Shown here: positions 19,301 through 30,812 of the stretch, in pieces | Layout: the number at the start of each line of letters is the position of its first letter | Numbering within the stretch: position 1 is the stretch's first letter | From: Lineus longissimus | Lineage: Eukaryota > Nemertea > Pilidiophora > Heteronemertea > Lineidae | Assembly (NCBI RefSeq): GCF_910592395.1 | Contig: NC_088322.1 | Location: forward strand, 3,100,001 to 3,164,000 | Reading direction: 5' to 3' | Length of the DNA stretch: 64,000 nucleotides | Notes under the pieces: model-generated | The model's database searches: none | What the model was told of the DNA's origin: nothing | The model's input: only the letters and a program-made list of their open reading frames with translations | Translations under genes and position numbers: made by a program

Positions 19301-20674
19301 AGTGCGTGGTGCTCCTTTTCCAATTGGCGAAGAGTATGGTTGCTTGCAAGCTGATTGATTTCTTCCACGGCTTTGAGAGAACCATCTAGTTTGAAAAGAC
19401 CAGGAATGGTGGAAATATTAGTGAGACTTAGGATAGAATTTGAGGGGGTGTAACCTGGCAGGAGGGTCAGGTTGAAAAAGATTGATTCAGAGAGAATTTG
19501 ATACTTGTGTCAACTGTGCTGAGGGTGGTTAAAACAGCTTGGGAAGTGATGTGATCCCTCATGTACTAATACAGTTTGGTGGAAGGCGGCCCGTGTTATA
19601 TTCAACGATTAATTCGAAATCTAGCGCGAGGTAAATTTTCCCAGCATTGCCAAGTACGCTTCAAATCTCTTTCCCCTTTTGAATCCTTTGATAATTAATG
19701 TCAGCAATCGAGCTTTTTGGCATCCAAAGAATAAAAGCGAAAAGAATCCAATGTCAAAATTTTGAATTGGACACGCTGGTACATTTCTAGTACGAACCCC
19801 CAGAAGATGCCGTATATTCGGTCCATTTCTTCAGTTTCAACCTCGTTTCGGCGGTCACATGATCAAACTTTGGCGGCAAGTTCAAGCTGAAGTTTGTGTT
19901 GATTATGTTCGAATTGGGGAATGTGAACAGAAATATGAGGGAGCACAGAATAAATATTAACTCCAATGTATTTGGCATCCAGTTATCCTCAAAATGGGGA
20001 ATATTCTGATGAAAAATTATCTCCTGGTGGTGGAAAACAGTGAAATTCACACTGTTATAAAAATATTCCCTGGAGGCTAAAAATACTCCCTGGAGGCTGA
20101 AAATACTCCAAATTTAGGATTTTTTTCCCTGAAAATACAAGTAAAAATTTGGGGTTGGCATGTCTGCATCCATCATCCATGTAGGCCTAGGCCTATGGAA
20201 TGGATGGATAGGCCTAGCATGCTTGACCTAGGCCTGCAACAAATAATGGCTACTTCTGTGTGTATGGACCAAAAATATAGGCCGATTGTAACATGATTGG
20301 CAACACTCATTGTATTGTATCGGCGGTACACCGGTTGGTGCTGCCACCTGCGAACTTGGTGTTGAACTGATTGTGTTCCTGTATTTTGTGTCTGTAGAGG
20401 ATTCTCCAATACGCTAGAGAGATTAAACGCTATAATCGTAAACAACTTGTCTATTTCCCTTTATTCGAGGCCAAGACAATATATACATACCCGGTAGCGG
20501 AAATAACACAACTGGCCACCCCGGCAGGACAAATCTGACTTTGGAAGATATCTTGATTCCAAATAGGGTGAAATCCGCATAACAGGATTTTCCGGGTTGT
20601 ACACCCAGTGTGTACTGTACATGTACTGTGTACCGGTAGTGTAAATGTACAGTGCGCATGACAATGCATTGGAA
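19301..20674. other. Intergenic with a short tandem repeat
   Basis: No gene is recognised. A 20-bp unit (AAATACTCCCTGGAGGCTG) repeats two and a half times at about 20,062-20,112, and AGGCCTAGGCCT words cluster at 20,180-20,235. Overlapping minus-strand frames near 20,450-20,950 do not resemble proteins. Confidence 0.45.
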
Positions 20675-21306
20675 ATGCGCATCCACGTAATTGGGCATTC
20701 GTTCGTGCGGCGATACAGGGAGTATTTGGCGAACGATAACCAGTTGCCGGCACAGCTAGGGAATAACTTTGATTTTAGTAGATACATGGGACTCTCCCGT
20801 GAGTCTGTCCGTAAAGTAGGTCGTGGGGGTTTGAGCTTAAACGAAACGGGACGTTTCTTTGTACACTCTGCCTTAGGGGGGCAGACCTTCAGACGTTGTC
20901 GTCCTAAAATTGGGTACGAATGACATTGTCGATGAGTCGCGTACATCACCAGATGATCTGGCCACGCGGCTGGTGAACTTTGCTCAAGAACTAGTTCGTG
21001 TGACAGGTCTCAGTTGTGGTGTTGTGTTTGGTGGTTGAACGACGTCGGGCGAGACGTGGACTTCCAGTAGCCCCCGATTTCTCGGAAAGGAGAACACTGT
21101 TCAATCAGGCGATACGATTGGCTATTGTTGATAATCCGAGGATCCTCCCATATAAGCACGTTCGCTCTACGTTGGTGAACTTATAGCCCCACCATACGGC
21201 CGACGACATCCACCTAACGTCAAGACGGGGCTTGACATTATACAGTTTCAGCATAAGGAAAGCAGTGCTGCTGGGCATGCGACGAGCGCGACAGCTAGGG
21301 AACTAA
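20675..21306 (+). pseudogene. SGNH/GDSL-type hydrolase, two frameshifts and a stop
   Basis: All blocks of the SGNH esterase fold are visible in order: V-I-G-H-S-F-V-R-R-Y (block I serine), G-R-G-G-L (block II), V-V-L-K-L-G-T-N-D (block III) and D-D-I-H-L-T (block V Asp and His). The first part reads in one frame from ATG 20675, the G-T-N-D block in a second frame (from ~20883) and the last part in a third (from ~21034), with a TAG before the final block and the natural end at 21304-21306. SGNH hydrolases cleave esters, and some retroelements carry one. It ends about 190 bp before gag of the second Gypsy element and may belong to that element. Confidence 0.75.
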
Positions 21307-21495
21307 GATAGAACCAATGTGATTCTTGCATTACATGTATTGGTGTCTAATCTAACCAGTTCCTTTTCAGTTATATTTTGCCTGTATGTACTCTTTTTGC
21401 TGCTGTTTGCCTGAGTGACATCCAATTTGTTTATTGGTTGCGTGCATGTGGGCCTGTTGTGCACTTGAGCCTGGTGGTGTAAATATAGCTTTGTT

Positions 21496-22915
21496 ATGGC
21501 TGATCTGGATGAGAACGAGGTGTACGAGGATGTTGAAGAGGACGTGCCGGCGGTTCATGAGGGCATGAGGCTGCGCCATCGGCAGCTCCCTGGTGTGGTC
21601 CCCGTGATGGAGCGACGGGTGGAACGGGAGGTCAGGGAGGATGATGGGCTGCTAGGAACCATCCGCAGGAAGTTGGCCAACGCGTTTTCGGCCCTGTCAG
21701 TGAGTGTGGCCAGTATTGGGAACAGGACCTCATATGAAAATGTTCCCATGGAGGATACTTACGTGTACCCAACCTACCAGCGAACGTCCACTCCACGAAG
21801 CACTGCCAATAGGCCGGCTGGGACAATGCCACCAAACTATGCAACGTTGCCACCAGTCTTAAGGTCAGACACCGTGGACCAACCTGTCCCCAGGGTACCT
21901 GAAGACGCCCCTGGAACACCCTCGCAGGTGCGCTTTGCAGATATGTGTATGCATCAGGGTCCAGAGCCTCTCGGCCATTTGCCCAGGTTACTTCCAGCAA
22001 TGCGTAGACATGACGATGCCTCGGATGACTTCTATGATGCTGTGGATACCACTGGTCCATCTCCGGCACCTCCTGTCGTGAACAACTACTCGAATTGTTC
22101 CTTTGGCGGCAGGACGGAGCCTGCAGTGAGTAGAAGACGGCCCAAACTCCTGGCGTTTGATGACACGAAAACCGATTTCTAGGCATACATTGCCAATTTC
22201 AATGCCATCATGGTATCGTGGACAAAGGAGGAGCAGTTAACCGGGCTTCGGGAGAAGCTCGAGGGCAAGGCGGCGTAGGTCCCAGCAAACATGGACTTAC
22301 AGGGGATAACGGTGACTTTTGACTCCATTGTTTAAGCTCTCGAGAAACATTATGTAGGCGAAAGGTCCCTTTGGATGACAAAACTAAGGGATACAAGGAG
22401 GGAGGAAGGCGAGAGTCTGGATGACCTATCATTTAGGTTGAGCCTGTATTCGAAGCGGGCATACGGCTCCCTCAAACCGGATCTGGGTTTAGAGTTTTAC
22501 CTGGCGCTGCGTGACACCCCCTTCGGAGATAAACTATATGCCTATAAGGGTAGGCCCCTGGGAGAAATTTTAGAGCACGCACTTACTCTCTACTAATCAG
22601 TCGGTGTCTGGCCTTACCGTGGACACCCCTGTGGCGGCTTTGGATCCGGAGAAGATGGAGGCATACACGTCGAGGGATCGGGGCAATTTTCTGGCTCGTG
22701 GTCGCGGTCGTGGTTGGGAGGCGGCTCGGGGTCGCTATAGTAATCAAGACCGCCGCTATTCGTCAACGGAGAGCTGCTGTAGCGTGTGCAATTCCGCCGA
22801 ACATCTGTGGCGACAGTGTCCCTATGTCAAGCGTTACGTTTGTGCCCAGATCAGAGCTGCTGGGAATGTTGGCCAAACACCAAGCACAGACGGGCCAGAT
22901 CCGTCAAACCCGTAG
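21496..22915 (+). pseudogene. gag of the second Gypsy element
   Basis: ATG 21496 starts an acidic region, followed by a capsid-like part (W-T-K-E-E-Q-L ... L-R-E-K-L-E-G-K-A and L-R-D-T-R-R-E-E-G-E-S-L-D-D-L). Three in-frame stops occur (22,180, about 22,276 and about 22,333). After a frame change the C-terminal piece (22,604-22,915) carries an R-G-R-G-R-G-W basic stretch and one CX2CX4HX4C knuckle (C-S-V-C-N-S-A-E-H-L-W-R-Q-C). It would have built the particle and bound RNA. Confidence 0.75.
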
Positions 22916-25537
22916 GCCATGTCCCTGACCCGGCTGCACATGGACATGGCAATCCTTTTCAAAATGTAGCTGCTTCTGGGTCGCATCTTTCTAGAGCCTA
23001 TCTTACTACTTATCTCAATGGTTTACCAGCTTGCTTTTTGTTGGACTCTGGCTCAGTGTCAACTTTCCTGTCGTCACAAGCATATTTCAAAATACCTCGG
23101 AAATACCGACCTCCACTGAAGGGTTCCAATGAGGCCGTAACTATGGCGGATGGCAAGTCAACTATGAGGCTTTTGGGTAAAGTCTCCATGCCGGTTATGA
23201 TACACGATACACGGTTTACTTTTGCCATGACAGTGGCCGATATGGATTGTATGGACGGGATCTGGGGTACAGATTTCATGTCAAAGTTCAATTGTGACCT
23301 AAAGTTTGGTAAAGGTACCTATGTGTTCCATGGTAAGGAATACCCGATCAACAGCGTCAAGCATAGTTTACCTCATTCGGTTTGCCTACTTAAGCCGGTA
23401 ACTCTGTCTCCTGGAGCGGAAACTGTGTTATCTGTGAAGTTGAACAGTCCGTTCCGTTCCAGACAGGAGGTAGTCATAGAACCAAGCATGTTATTTATGC
23501 AGAATCATAACATCTTAACTGCAAAATCTGTAACAGTACAATCTAGGAAGCAACGGCATACTCCCGTACAACTATTCAATCCTACCAGTGAGGAGATCAC
23601 TTTACCGAAGGGGGTTCTACTCGGGTATGCCTTCCCAACGACGGCAAGTGATGCAGACCAACCAGATGAACCACAACAGGATGTGGTACCAGAAATACCA
23701 ACGGCTACAGCGGACTACTTCCCAGGGTTCCATGGATTGTTTTGCCGTGTGGACCTTGGAGGAGCTCGAGGATGATATGCCGGAACATCTGATCGAGCTG
23801 TATGAGAAATCAAGTCTGTCCTTGGAACCTGAGCAGAGGCACCAACTAGCGTCACTCCTTCTAAAGTATGCTTCTTTGTTTTTGACTTCCTCTGCTGATA
23901 TTGGGTCTACCGACATGGTGAGTCATGAGATAGATACTGGCGATGCACGACCTTTTCGACTGCCACTTCGGAGGCAGGGGTATCAGAAGGAACGAGAGAT
24001 CCGCGCTGCTGTGCAGGACGGTTTACAGCGTGACGTCATGGAGGAAGGCAGCGGTCCATGGGCGAGTGCCCCCGTCATCGTGAAGAAGAAGGATAGGACA
24101 AGTAGATTCTGTGTTGACTTTCGAAAGTTGAACTCTGTCACTAAGGTAGACGGTTACCCAATCCCGAGAGTTGATGAGTGCATTGACTCCCTTCATGGTA
24201 GCAACTACTTTTGTTCATTGGATTTCCAAGCCGGATATTGGCAAGTGCCACTCAAATCGCAACAGGATCGCGAAAAAACTGCTTTTCTCACTAAGGATGG
24301 TCTGTCTCAATTTAAAGTTCTTCCTTTTGGACTATGCAACGCCCCTCGTACGTTTGAGCGCCTTATGGAATGTGTGCTCCGGGGCTACAATGGGGGAAAT
24401 GCATCCTCTACTTTGATGACATTTTAGTGTATGGTAAAACCTTTGAACAGACTCTCCACAACCTTGAGTGTGTACTAGAACGTCTTCACAAAGCTAAACT
24501 TAAGATGAAGCCCAGCAAATGCCTCCTCTTTCAAGCCAGTCTGGAATACCTCGGACACCAGCTGTCGTCAAAAGGAATTGAGCCCCTTACTAACAAGCTC
24601 ACTGCGGTCCAGTCATGGCCTTCACTAGCGTCAGTACCATGCCATAAGCTACGAACCGAAGTCAAGCGTTTCTTGGGCCTAGTCGGTTACTATCGTAAGT
24701 TTATCAGAAACATTAGCAGCATTGTGGCCCCGTTGTATGACATTTTGAAGAAAACCAGCCCGCTTATTTGGACACTCGATCATGAGAACTCGTTCTAGCG
24801 ACTCAAGGCAGCCCTCACGAGTGCACCTCTCCTGTCTTATCCAGATGTCACCAAGGGTAACTTCACCCTCGACACGGATGCATCTAACACCGGAGTAGGC
24901 GGAGTGCTTAGCCAAGTTCAAGATGGTCGGGAGACTGTGTTGGGATACTTTTCCCATCTCCTTTCTGATTCGGAGAGACGTTACTGTATTACCAAGTGAG
25001 AGTTTCTCGGCGTAGTAAAAGCTGTGCAGCACTTCAAACCGTATTTGTATGGCCAAAGGTTTTTGATCAGGACAGATAATGCTGCTGTTAGTCATATGCT
25101 AACTCTTACGGATGCACAGGAGCAGATACAGCGCTGTGAGTTGTTTATGTCACAATTCACGTTTAATGCCGTACACAGACCTGGCCGTCACCATGCCAAT
25201 GCTGATGCAATGAGTAGAGTTTTCTGCCAACAATGTTGACGAGCTGATGAGATCGTAACAGAGACGGACACCGGTTTGTCACGGGGCAAACCGCGAAGGT
25301 TTCGTATCAAGGAATCCGTAGATGTTCCGCCATGTGAGCACACGCAACATACAGATGAGTCCGTTGAGGAGGCGGTGGACAGGCTAATGATGAGCTGTGC
25401 TGTAACCACCCGAGCTCAGGCAGCCAAAGCCCTGGAGAAACAACATGCAACTGACCAGGGTGGCCCTGATGCAGTTCCCAATGTTCCTGACCTGGTTCCG
25501 CTGTCTGAAATGCACAATCTACAGATTTCAGACCCGG
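22786..25537 (+). pseudogene. pol N-terminal half of the second Gypsy: protease, RT, RNase H
   Basis: The protease active site is L-L-D-S-G-S-V-S-T-F (about 23,040). RT starts in another frame (23,588-24,427) with V-K-K-K-D-R-T, L-D-F-Q-A-G-Y-W-Q and F-G-L-C-N-A-P, then shifts frame before Y-F-D-D (about 24,405-24,415; 24,370-24,798). Connection and RNase H follow, with stops at 24,796-24,798 and about 24,997 (D-T-D-A-S-N-T-G-V-G-G, R-T-D-N-A-A-V, H-R-P-G-R-H-H-A-N-A-D-A-M-S-R). A linker to integrase (25,276-25,537) ends exactly at the Ginger insertion point. Confidence 0.85.
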
Positions 25538-25558
25538 TGTAAAAGTAAAATGTGTCTG

Positions 25559-25650
25559 CCAGGGACAGGTGTGTGGAGGACACCTGTCCCTGGGGAAAAC
25601 GGTCCGAAGGACCGTTTTCCCCAGAGAGAAAAATGTCCTATGGGACATTT
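25559..25650. repeat. Three consecutive perfect hairpins at the Ginger left end
   Basis: Stem one: CCAGGGACAGGTGT with ACACCTGTCCCTGG (25,559-25,593, 14 bp). Stem two: GGGGAAAACGGTCC with GGACCGTTTTCCCC (25,592-25,622, 14 bp, 3-nt loop). Stem three: AAATGTCC with GGACATTT (25,631-25,650). The right end (about 30,690-30,800) carries matching GGACATTTTT and TCCCCAG words, so these are probably subterminal transposase-binding sites. Confidence 0.8.
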
Positions 25651-25815
25651 CTTCCTGTCTTATATATAGACGATCCGGATATTTTAAACGGCCGGACACT
25701 TTTTTCTTTTACACCTATGACAGTTAAAACTGTCCGCAGTGAAATTGTCCGGCTACGGTTCGCAGTTACGTGGTCTAAAAATAAAGGCCTAAAGATTTTG
25801 TGGTCCGTCGCCGTT

Positions 25816-25888
25816 GGCTCGGTAGTGTAGTGGTGAACATTCGGTGCTTGTAAACTGAAACTATGGAGTTCGAATCTCGGTGAGGGTA
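25816..25888 (+). other. tRNA-like sequence (possible Thr-TGT relic)
   Basis: GGCTCGG, then a box-A-like TAGTGTAGTGG, a stem (TTCGGT/ACTGAA) around CTTGTAA, and a box-B-like GAGTTCGAATC appear in tRNA order. The acceptor stem does not close and the anticodon loop is one base too long, so this is at most a tRNA pseudogene or a Pol III promoter fossil carried by the transposon. Confidence 0.3.
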
Positions 25889-26075
25889 TGCTCTTTTTTG
25901 TATTTTAAGTAGCTTGTCTTTTTCTTTCCTGTTATGTAATATGCCCGGATTATTTTATCTGGATAACGCGGAGAATTATTATGGAATTCTTTGAGAGGAC
26001 CAGACCTATGTCTTTATTACCACTGTTCGGCCTACACGCCAGGGTTAGTTGAATGATGTCACTCAAGCAGTCAGC

Positions 26076-29000
26076 ATGGCTCAACGACGGGAGACGGCTG
26101 GAAAAAGAGTAATTGATACTCGGGCAATTTTTCAATATTTGTCGAAACAAAAATATCCTCCTGGCCTTGGAGAAAAGAAAAAGAGATCACTGCGTCGGTC
26201 GGCAACTGACAATTTTAAGGTAAACATATTTCCCGTGTTCTTCAAATAATAGAGTATATGTGCGTTTTTCGTGATGATCTTGATGATGTTAGGACTCGCT
26301 ATGTTTTCTGTTTTACCAAACTGTGTCCCAAAGTCGCACTTAAGGATGTATTCTTCTTCTATTGACATTATATTCTGGGATACAGTGACCACTGGACAAT
26401 CTATCCCAGTAATTGTTGTCCGACGGACACAAATATCTAGAACGCAGTGTCTGTCGGACAATCTGACCTAGAATACACTGTCCAAGGGACATTTCTCACT
26501 AGACAAAGGCGTTCTCCCACATTTTTTCTCTATTCAGTGGTGTTTATTTGTGCTAATATTAATAGATTGAAGATAACATCCTCTGGTACAGGAAGAAGGA
26601 AAGGAAGAACAAGAGGGATGTCCCCAGGGACGAAGATGGAGAAGATGGAGTGGTCGTCGCTGAAGATGCAAGGAAATGGCGGAAGGTTGTGCAGGATGAC
26701 GACTAAAGGAAAGAAATCCTGGCATCCAATCACGATTCGGCTTTAGGTCTGTAAAATTCGTATCCCTCATTTTGGTCGTCTGTGATATATATGCAATGCA
26801 TCAATCAATCATTGACATTCCACGCTGTCAGCATCTGTAGTTGTTGTTTTGTTAATGATTTATGATACAAAACTGAACTTTTTTTATTTATACTATACAG
26901 GTGGACACTTTGGAAGAGACAAAACGGTGGCAAAAATATCTCCTAAATGGTGGTGGCCATCTATCTCAAAGGATGTATCTGACTTCATTCGCCGTTGCGA
27001 CAGATGTCAGAGAGTTAACAGAAAAGAAAACATATTTTAGCAAGATGGCTCAAGCCAGGCCATTACCGACAAAGGAAGCTATTGAAGTTGCCAATATTCT
27101 GTACAGCCTATTCCTCTGGTAGGATTTTTTTTCTGATAAAGCTTCTGCAGGTACAATTTAGGGAGAAATTCTACTCATATAGTGCATTCTATCAGTCTGA
27201 TTAAATACAGTGTTAAATAAAACTTAATGCTTTGCGTTAGGAAATCTTTGGCATCGCTTCATGGGATTTGAATTCTACGGTTGGTGTGATGGATGACTGT
27301 ATGGTTCTTTTCTTCAATAAAGGTGTACTCATGGCTTCTTTCAGCTTTGGATTTCCATCTACCTTGATCAGCGACCAGGGTCGAGAGTTCAACAACAAAA
27401 TCGTGGAGGAAATTACCAAAATTCTGCGCATAAAGCACAAGAGAACAAGTGCCTATCATCCTCAATGCAACGGCTTAACTGGTGAGTGCGCATGTTACCA
27501 CTGGGAATCACGAAATCACAATGAAATGCTCAGCACCAATTTCGCTCGAATAGTGGTGTGACGTCAATATGACTTTGGCAGACGTCATTCTGCCGTTTGC
27601 TGGATTGGACCTGACATCACTGTTAAACCCAAAACAGAAGGAAAATGTCTTTGCTCCATGATGACGTATTCTTCTTTTTGATCTACTTTATTAATAGACT
27701 ATTCTATCCCTTGGCCTCGTCTTCCAAAATGGCGAGGTCAAAATGGCACGTCGTCAAAATGACATCAGAGTGACGTCACGTCGCATTAAGGCGATCTTAC
27801 AATATCGGACAGAATTTCTTTTTCGTCTATGCATTTTGCCAGGTTGTTCGACCTCTGCAGTTCCTGTTTAATTTGCCTTTTTATTTACAGAACGCTTCAA
27901 CCAAACGCTGGAGGGCATGTTGCTCAAGCTCAAGAATGACGGACTCTATTGGGATAAGCAGCTGGAAGAATGCGTTTTCGCTTACAATACATCAAAGCAC
28001 GCATCAACGAAGTACACACCCTTTTTTCTCATGTACGGGAGGTAAGCTGTCTATATTTAGTATGGTACATCTGGAACCTTGTCCCGCTCCATTATTGCTA
28101 ATAGTGCCCAATCATCCAACGATATTTCAGTTCAAAATATCACGCATCGACCTGGTACCTTCGATTATTTTGTGTGTTACGTTGACAAGTTCTATTGTAT
28201 ATCTACATACCTTTACAGAGAACCGACCCTCCCAGAGGATGTTATTGAAGGAGATAATACTGGCGCAGAGAATGGCAATGGAGTAGCGGAAGATGTCGTT
28301 GAAAAAGCAATGAAAGTTAGAAAAGTAGTGGGGAAGAAAGTTCTGGACAATATTGAGAAGGCACAAGGGCAACAAAAGAGAAATTACGACGCTAGGCGAA
28401 AAGCGCAAGCGGTGAGTGGTCGAAATAACAAGAAATAATTCTGTTGATCATTGATGATTCATACTCTTATTCAAAATGACCTTCACAATTTGTCAGTTTG
28501 GTCGGATGTGTGGAAACTTGATTTTAAAGCGTCAAAAAGCAAAGAGGTCATATTTCACTCTCCTCGTAAAACTATCAATAACCATCCACCTCTGTCTTTG
28601 GGTACGGGAGTTATTCCAAGGGGCGCATTCCATAAGCACCTTGGTGTTACACTTGATGAGTGTTTGACTTTTAGCATGCATATCAACAATATTGTAGTAA
28701 AATGTAACAACATGTTAAATCCACTGAATGCTTTGAAGTTTACGGTTCAATCAAGGCATCTTGAACGCATGTATCTATCATTTATATTACCTCATCTTGA
28801 ATATGGATCTATTATATTTGACTTTACCAATCAGGGTCTACTTTCTCAATTAGATAAAATCCATTATAGGGGTGCCATTATAGTCAGTGGTTGTATTCAT
28901 GGGACTAACACCCAAAAGGTTTTAAAATGTTTGGATTGGATGTCACTTTCTGCTCGGCGTAGGGAAAAAAGATTGGTGCTTATGTATGAGGTACAACACA

Positions 29001-29887
29001 ATTTGGTACCATGTTATGTCAATGAAATCTTTGACATTTATCGTAATCGGGCGCCTCCTGGCCGTTTAAGGACTCAGCGAGACTATGTACTTCCCCCTAG
29101 ATCATCTGCAAGATTTAGCAAGTCAACTGTGCCATGTGTAATTAGAGATTGGGAGTCTGTGCCTGTCAATATAAAAAACTGCTTCTCAAGAAACTCATTT
29201 AAATACAATATCCGAATTTTTCTGAGAGGTAAACATAACCTTCTTACTTCTACAAAATTGGCTCTTACTCGTAAAAATGAACTTTCACTCAATAGGACAA
29301 GGTGTGACTTAGTTTTTCGGTGTCACTTTTATTCCCACAATTTTACCAACGTTTTAAGTCCATCTTGTGATTGCGGGGCTCACTCCCAATCTACTAAACA
29401 CCTTCTCTTTAATTGCCCTTTATTAAATGATTTACGTAACGATTTCTTGAATGATCCTGGTTTGCTGCCACACCTTACTTCTGTTAGGTTTTTCAATCTT
29501 CGTGTTGATGAGAGGCTCCATTTTCTTCTTAATGGTCAATTTTCATTGGACCTTACTTCAAACAGGCTTGTTGTAGAAAAAACAGCCACTTTTCTCAGTA
29601 ATATTATCGCCTTTTCTGGTAACTAGTGCCAGATCAATTGAACCCCTCATCAATCACTACCTTTGTACAAACTATAACTATTTGTGTTACTTTACCTTTA
29701 CTTGCATCCCTTTCTTTCCATTCAAAGTACCTTATCTTGATTCAACTTGTTCTTTGTATACCATTGTAACCAGGGCTATTAATGCTTTCAGCCTAAGCCC
29801 TGGCAATTGTCTCAATATGTAATTTTGTTTATTTGGATTTAATAAATAATAATAATAATAATAATAATTAATCAGACAGTGCTACCA

Positions 29888-29923
<36 letters not shown>

Positions 29924-30288
29924 GATTTTCTCTACTAAGACGCCTAACGTGGAAGTGAAACGCAACGGGAAGATGTTATCATAAAGATATAAGTATCGGA
30001 ATATATGTTTCATTGCCAATAAAACACTTTGCTTCAACATAATATCACAACTTTTTCAACAGTTCGTATTATAATCACTCATTTCAGGATCTAGCTGTTG
30101 GAACAGTAGTTCTAAAGAAAAACCTCAGAAGAAGCGATAGGAAAGGAGGCAAAAAAGAGGAGCCCTGGTTGGGACCATTCACCATCGTAGGGAGAACAAG
30201 AAGTAACGGTTACATGTTACAGAATTCAAAAGGGGAGAAAATGAAGGGGGCCATAAATGGCAGCGCACTAAAGCTGTACAAGCAGTAA
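26076..30288 (+). pseudogene. Ginger transposase, seven exons, inactivated
   Basis: Exons with matching phases: 26,076-26,219; 26,566-26,746; 26,901-27,118; 27,345-27,481; 27,891-28,041; 28,219-28,411; 30,088-30,288. They encode an N-terminal region (Y-P-P-G ... K-K-R-S-L-R-R), an H-H-C-C zinc finger split over exons 2-3 (G-G-H-F-G-R-D-K-T, C-D-R-C-Q-R), the DDE core and a C-terminal G-P-F-T-I-V-G module. The second catalytic Asp is in L-I-S-D-Q-G-R-E-F and the Glu is formed across the exon 4/5 junction (N-G-L-T-E-R-F-N). Defects: a TAA in exon 2 (D-D-D-stop-R-K-E) and an in-exon deletion with frame change in exon 3 that removes the segment with the first catalytic Asp. Confidence 0.85.
28460..29917 (+). 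mobile_element. 5'-truncated LINE in the last Ginger intron, with target duplication
   Basis: ATTGATGATT occurs at 28,450-28,459 and again at 29,918-29,927, bracketing a LINE tail. The coding part reads without a break to TAG at about 29,626: W-K-L-D-F-K-A-S-K-S-K-E, K-H-L-G-V-T-L-D-E (RT thumb side), W-M-S-L-S-A-R-R-R, then a cysteine motif C-D-C-G-A-H-S-Q-S-T-K-H-L-L-F-N-C-P. The 3' end has (AAT)n at about 29,840-29,870 followed by a poly-A run to 29,917. Truncation removed the endonuclease and the RT palm. The intact frame suggests a young insertion by target-primed reverse transcription. Confidence 0.88.
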
Positions 30289-30679
30289 TTTTATAGCTGG
30301 AATAAAAACTGTGTGTTAGCATTGAATGAATATTTCCTCATTTCTTTATTTACGACTCGTATACCCTTAAATGGCCAGGTATCCCAATGTCAGTAGGGAT
30401 TTGCCCTCTCGCAATCCCCTCGCGACCACACTAGATTGATTGTGAGCGATAATCAAGGCCAGCGATGGGGTATTCAGGCAAACGGACGAAGGTCACATAT
30501 ACTCCCCCTTTAACTCAGCTGGTTTCAATGTCCATGACAATGATGTTTATGCATTTAATTGCATCGTAATAGTAGGTAAATCATTTAAAAAATTGATAAC
30601 AACTAGCAAGGGATTTCGATCACATGGACAGATATTACTGGGAAAAGAAGTCCATAACGGACATATTTTCCAAGACCCC

Positions 30680-30808
30680 GGACAATCTCCCCTAGGTAAA
30701 ATTGCCCACCCGGACATTTTTCCCCAGAATAAAATAACCTAGGACATTTTTTCCTGGGACTTAGTATCCGGGGGACATTTTTACCAGGGGACACTTAAAA
30801 CTTCTACA
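30680..30808. repeat. Ginger right-end subterminal repeats
   Basis: GGACATTTTTCCCCAG, GGACATTTTTTCCTGGG and GGGGGACATTTTTACCAGGGGACAC-type words (none perfect copies) repeat three times before the terminal ACTTCTACA. They mirror the hairpin words at the left end. Confidence 0.7.
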
Positions 30809-30812
30809 CCGG

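Larger units (their letters stand above)
25538..30808 (+). mobile_element. Ginger-type DNA transposon inserted in the second Gypsy
   Basis: The ends are TGTAAAAGT at 25,538 and ACTTCTACA at 30,808 (inverted, TGTAGAAGT), bordered by CCGG at 25,534-25,537 and 30,809-30,812. TGT termini, a 4-bp duplication and an intron-containing integrase-like transposase with a GPY/F module are the recognised marks of Ginger elements, which share ancestry with Gypsy integrases. The element is 5,271 bp including a LINE of about 1.46 kb in its last intron. Both ends contain repeats of GGACATTTTTCCCC-like words. Confidence 0.88.

Noticed and set aside
20461-20949. 162-residue minus-strand frame
   Set aside because: It overlaps the SGNH gene on the other strand and has no protein-like composition or motif.
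25816-25888. Functional tRNA-Thr gene
   Set aside because: The acceptor stem does not pair and the anticodon loop is irregular, though box A/B-like words exist.
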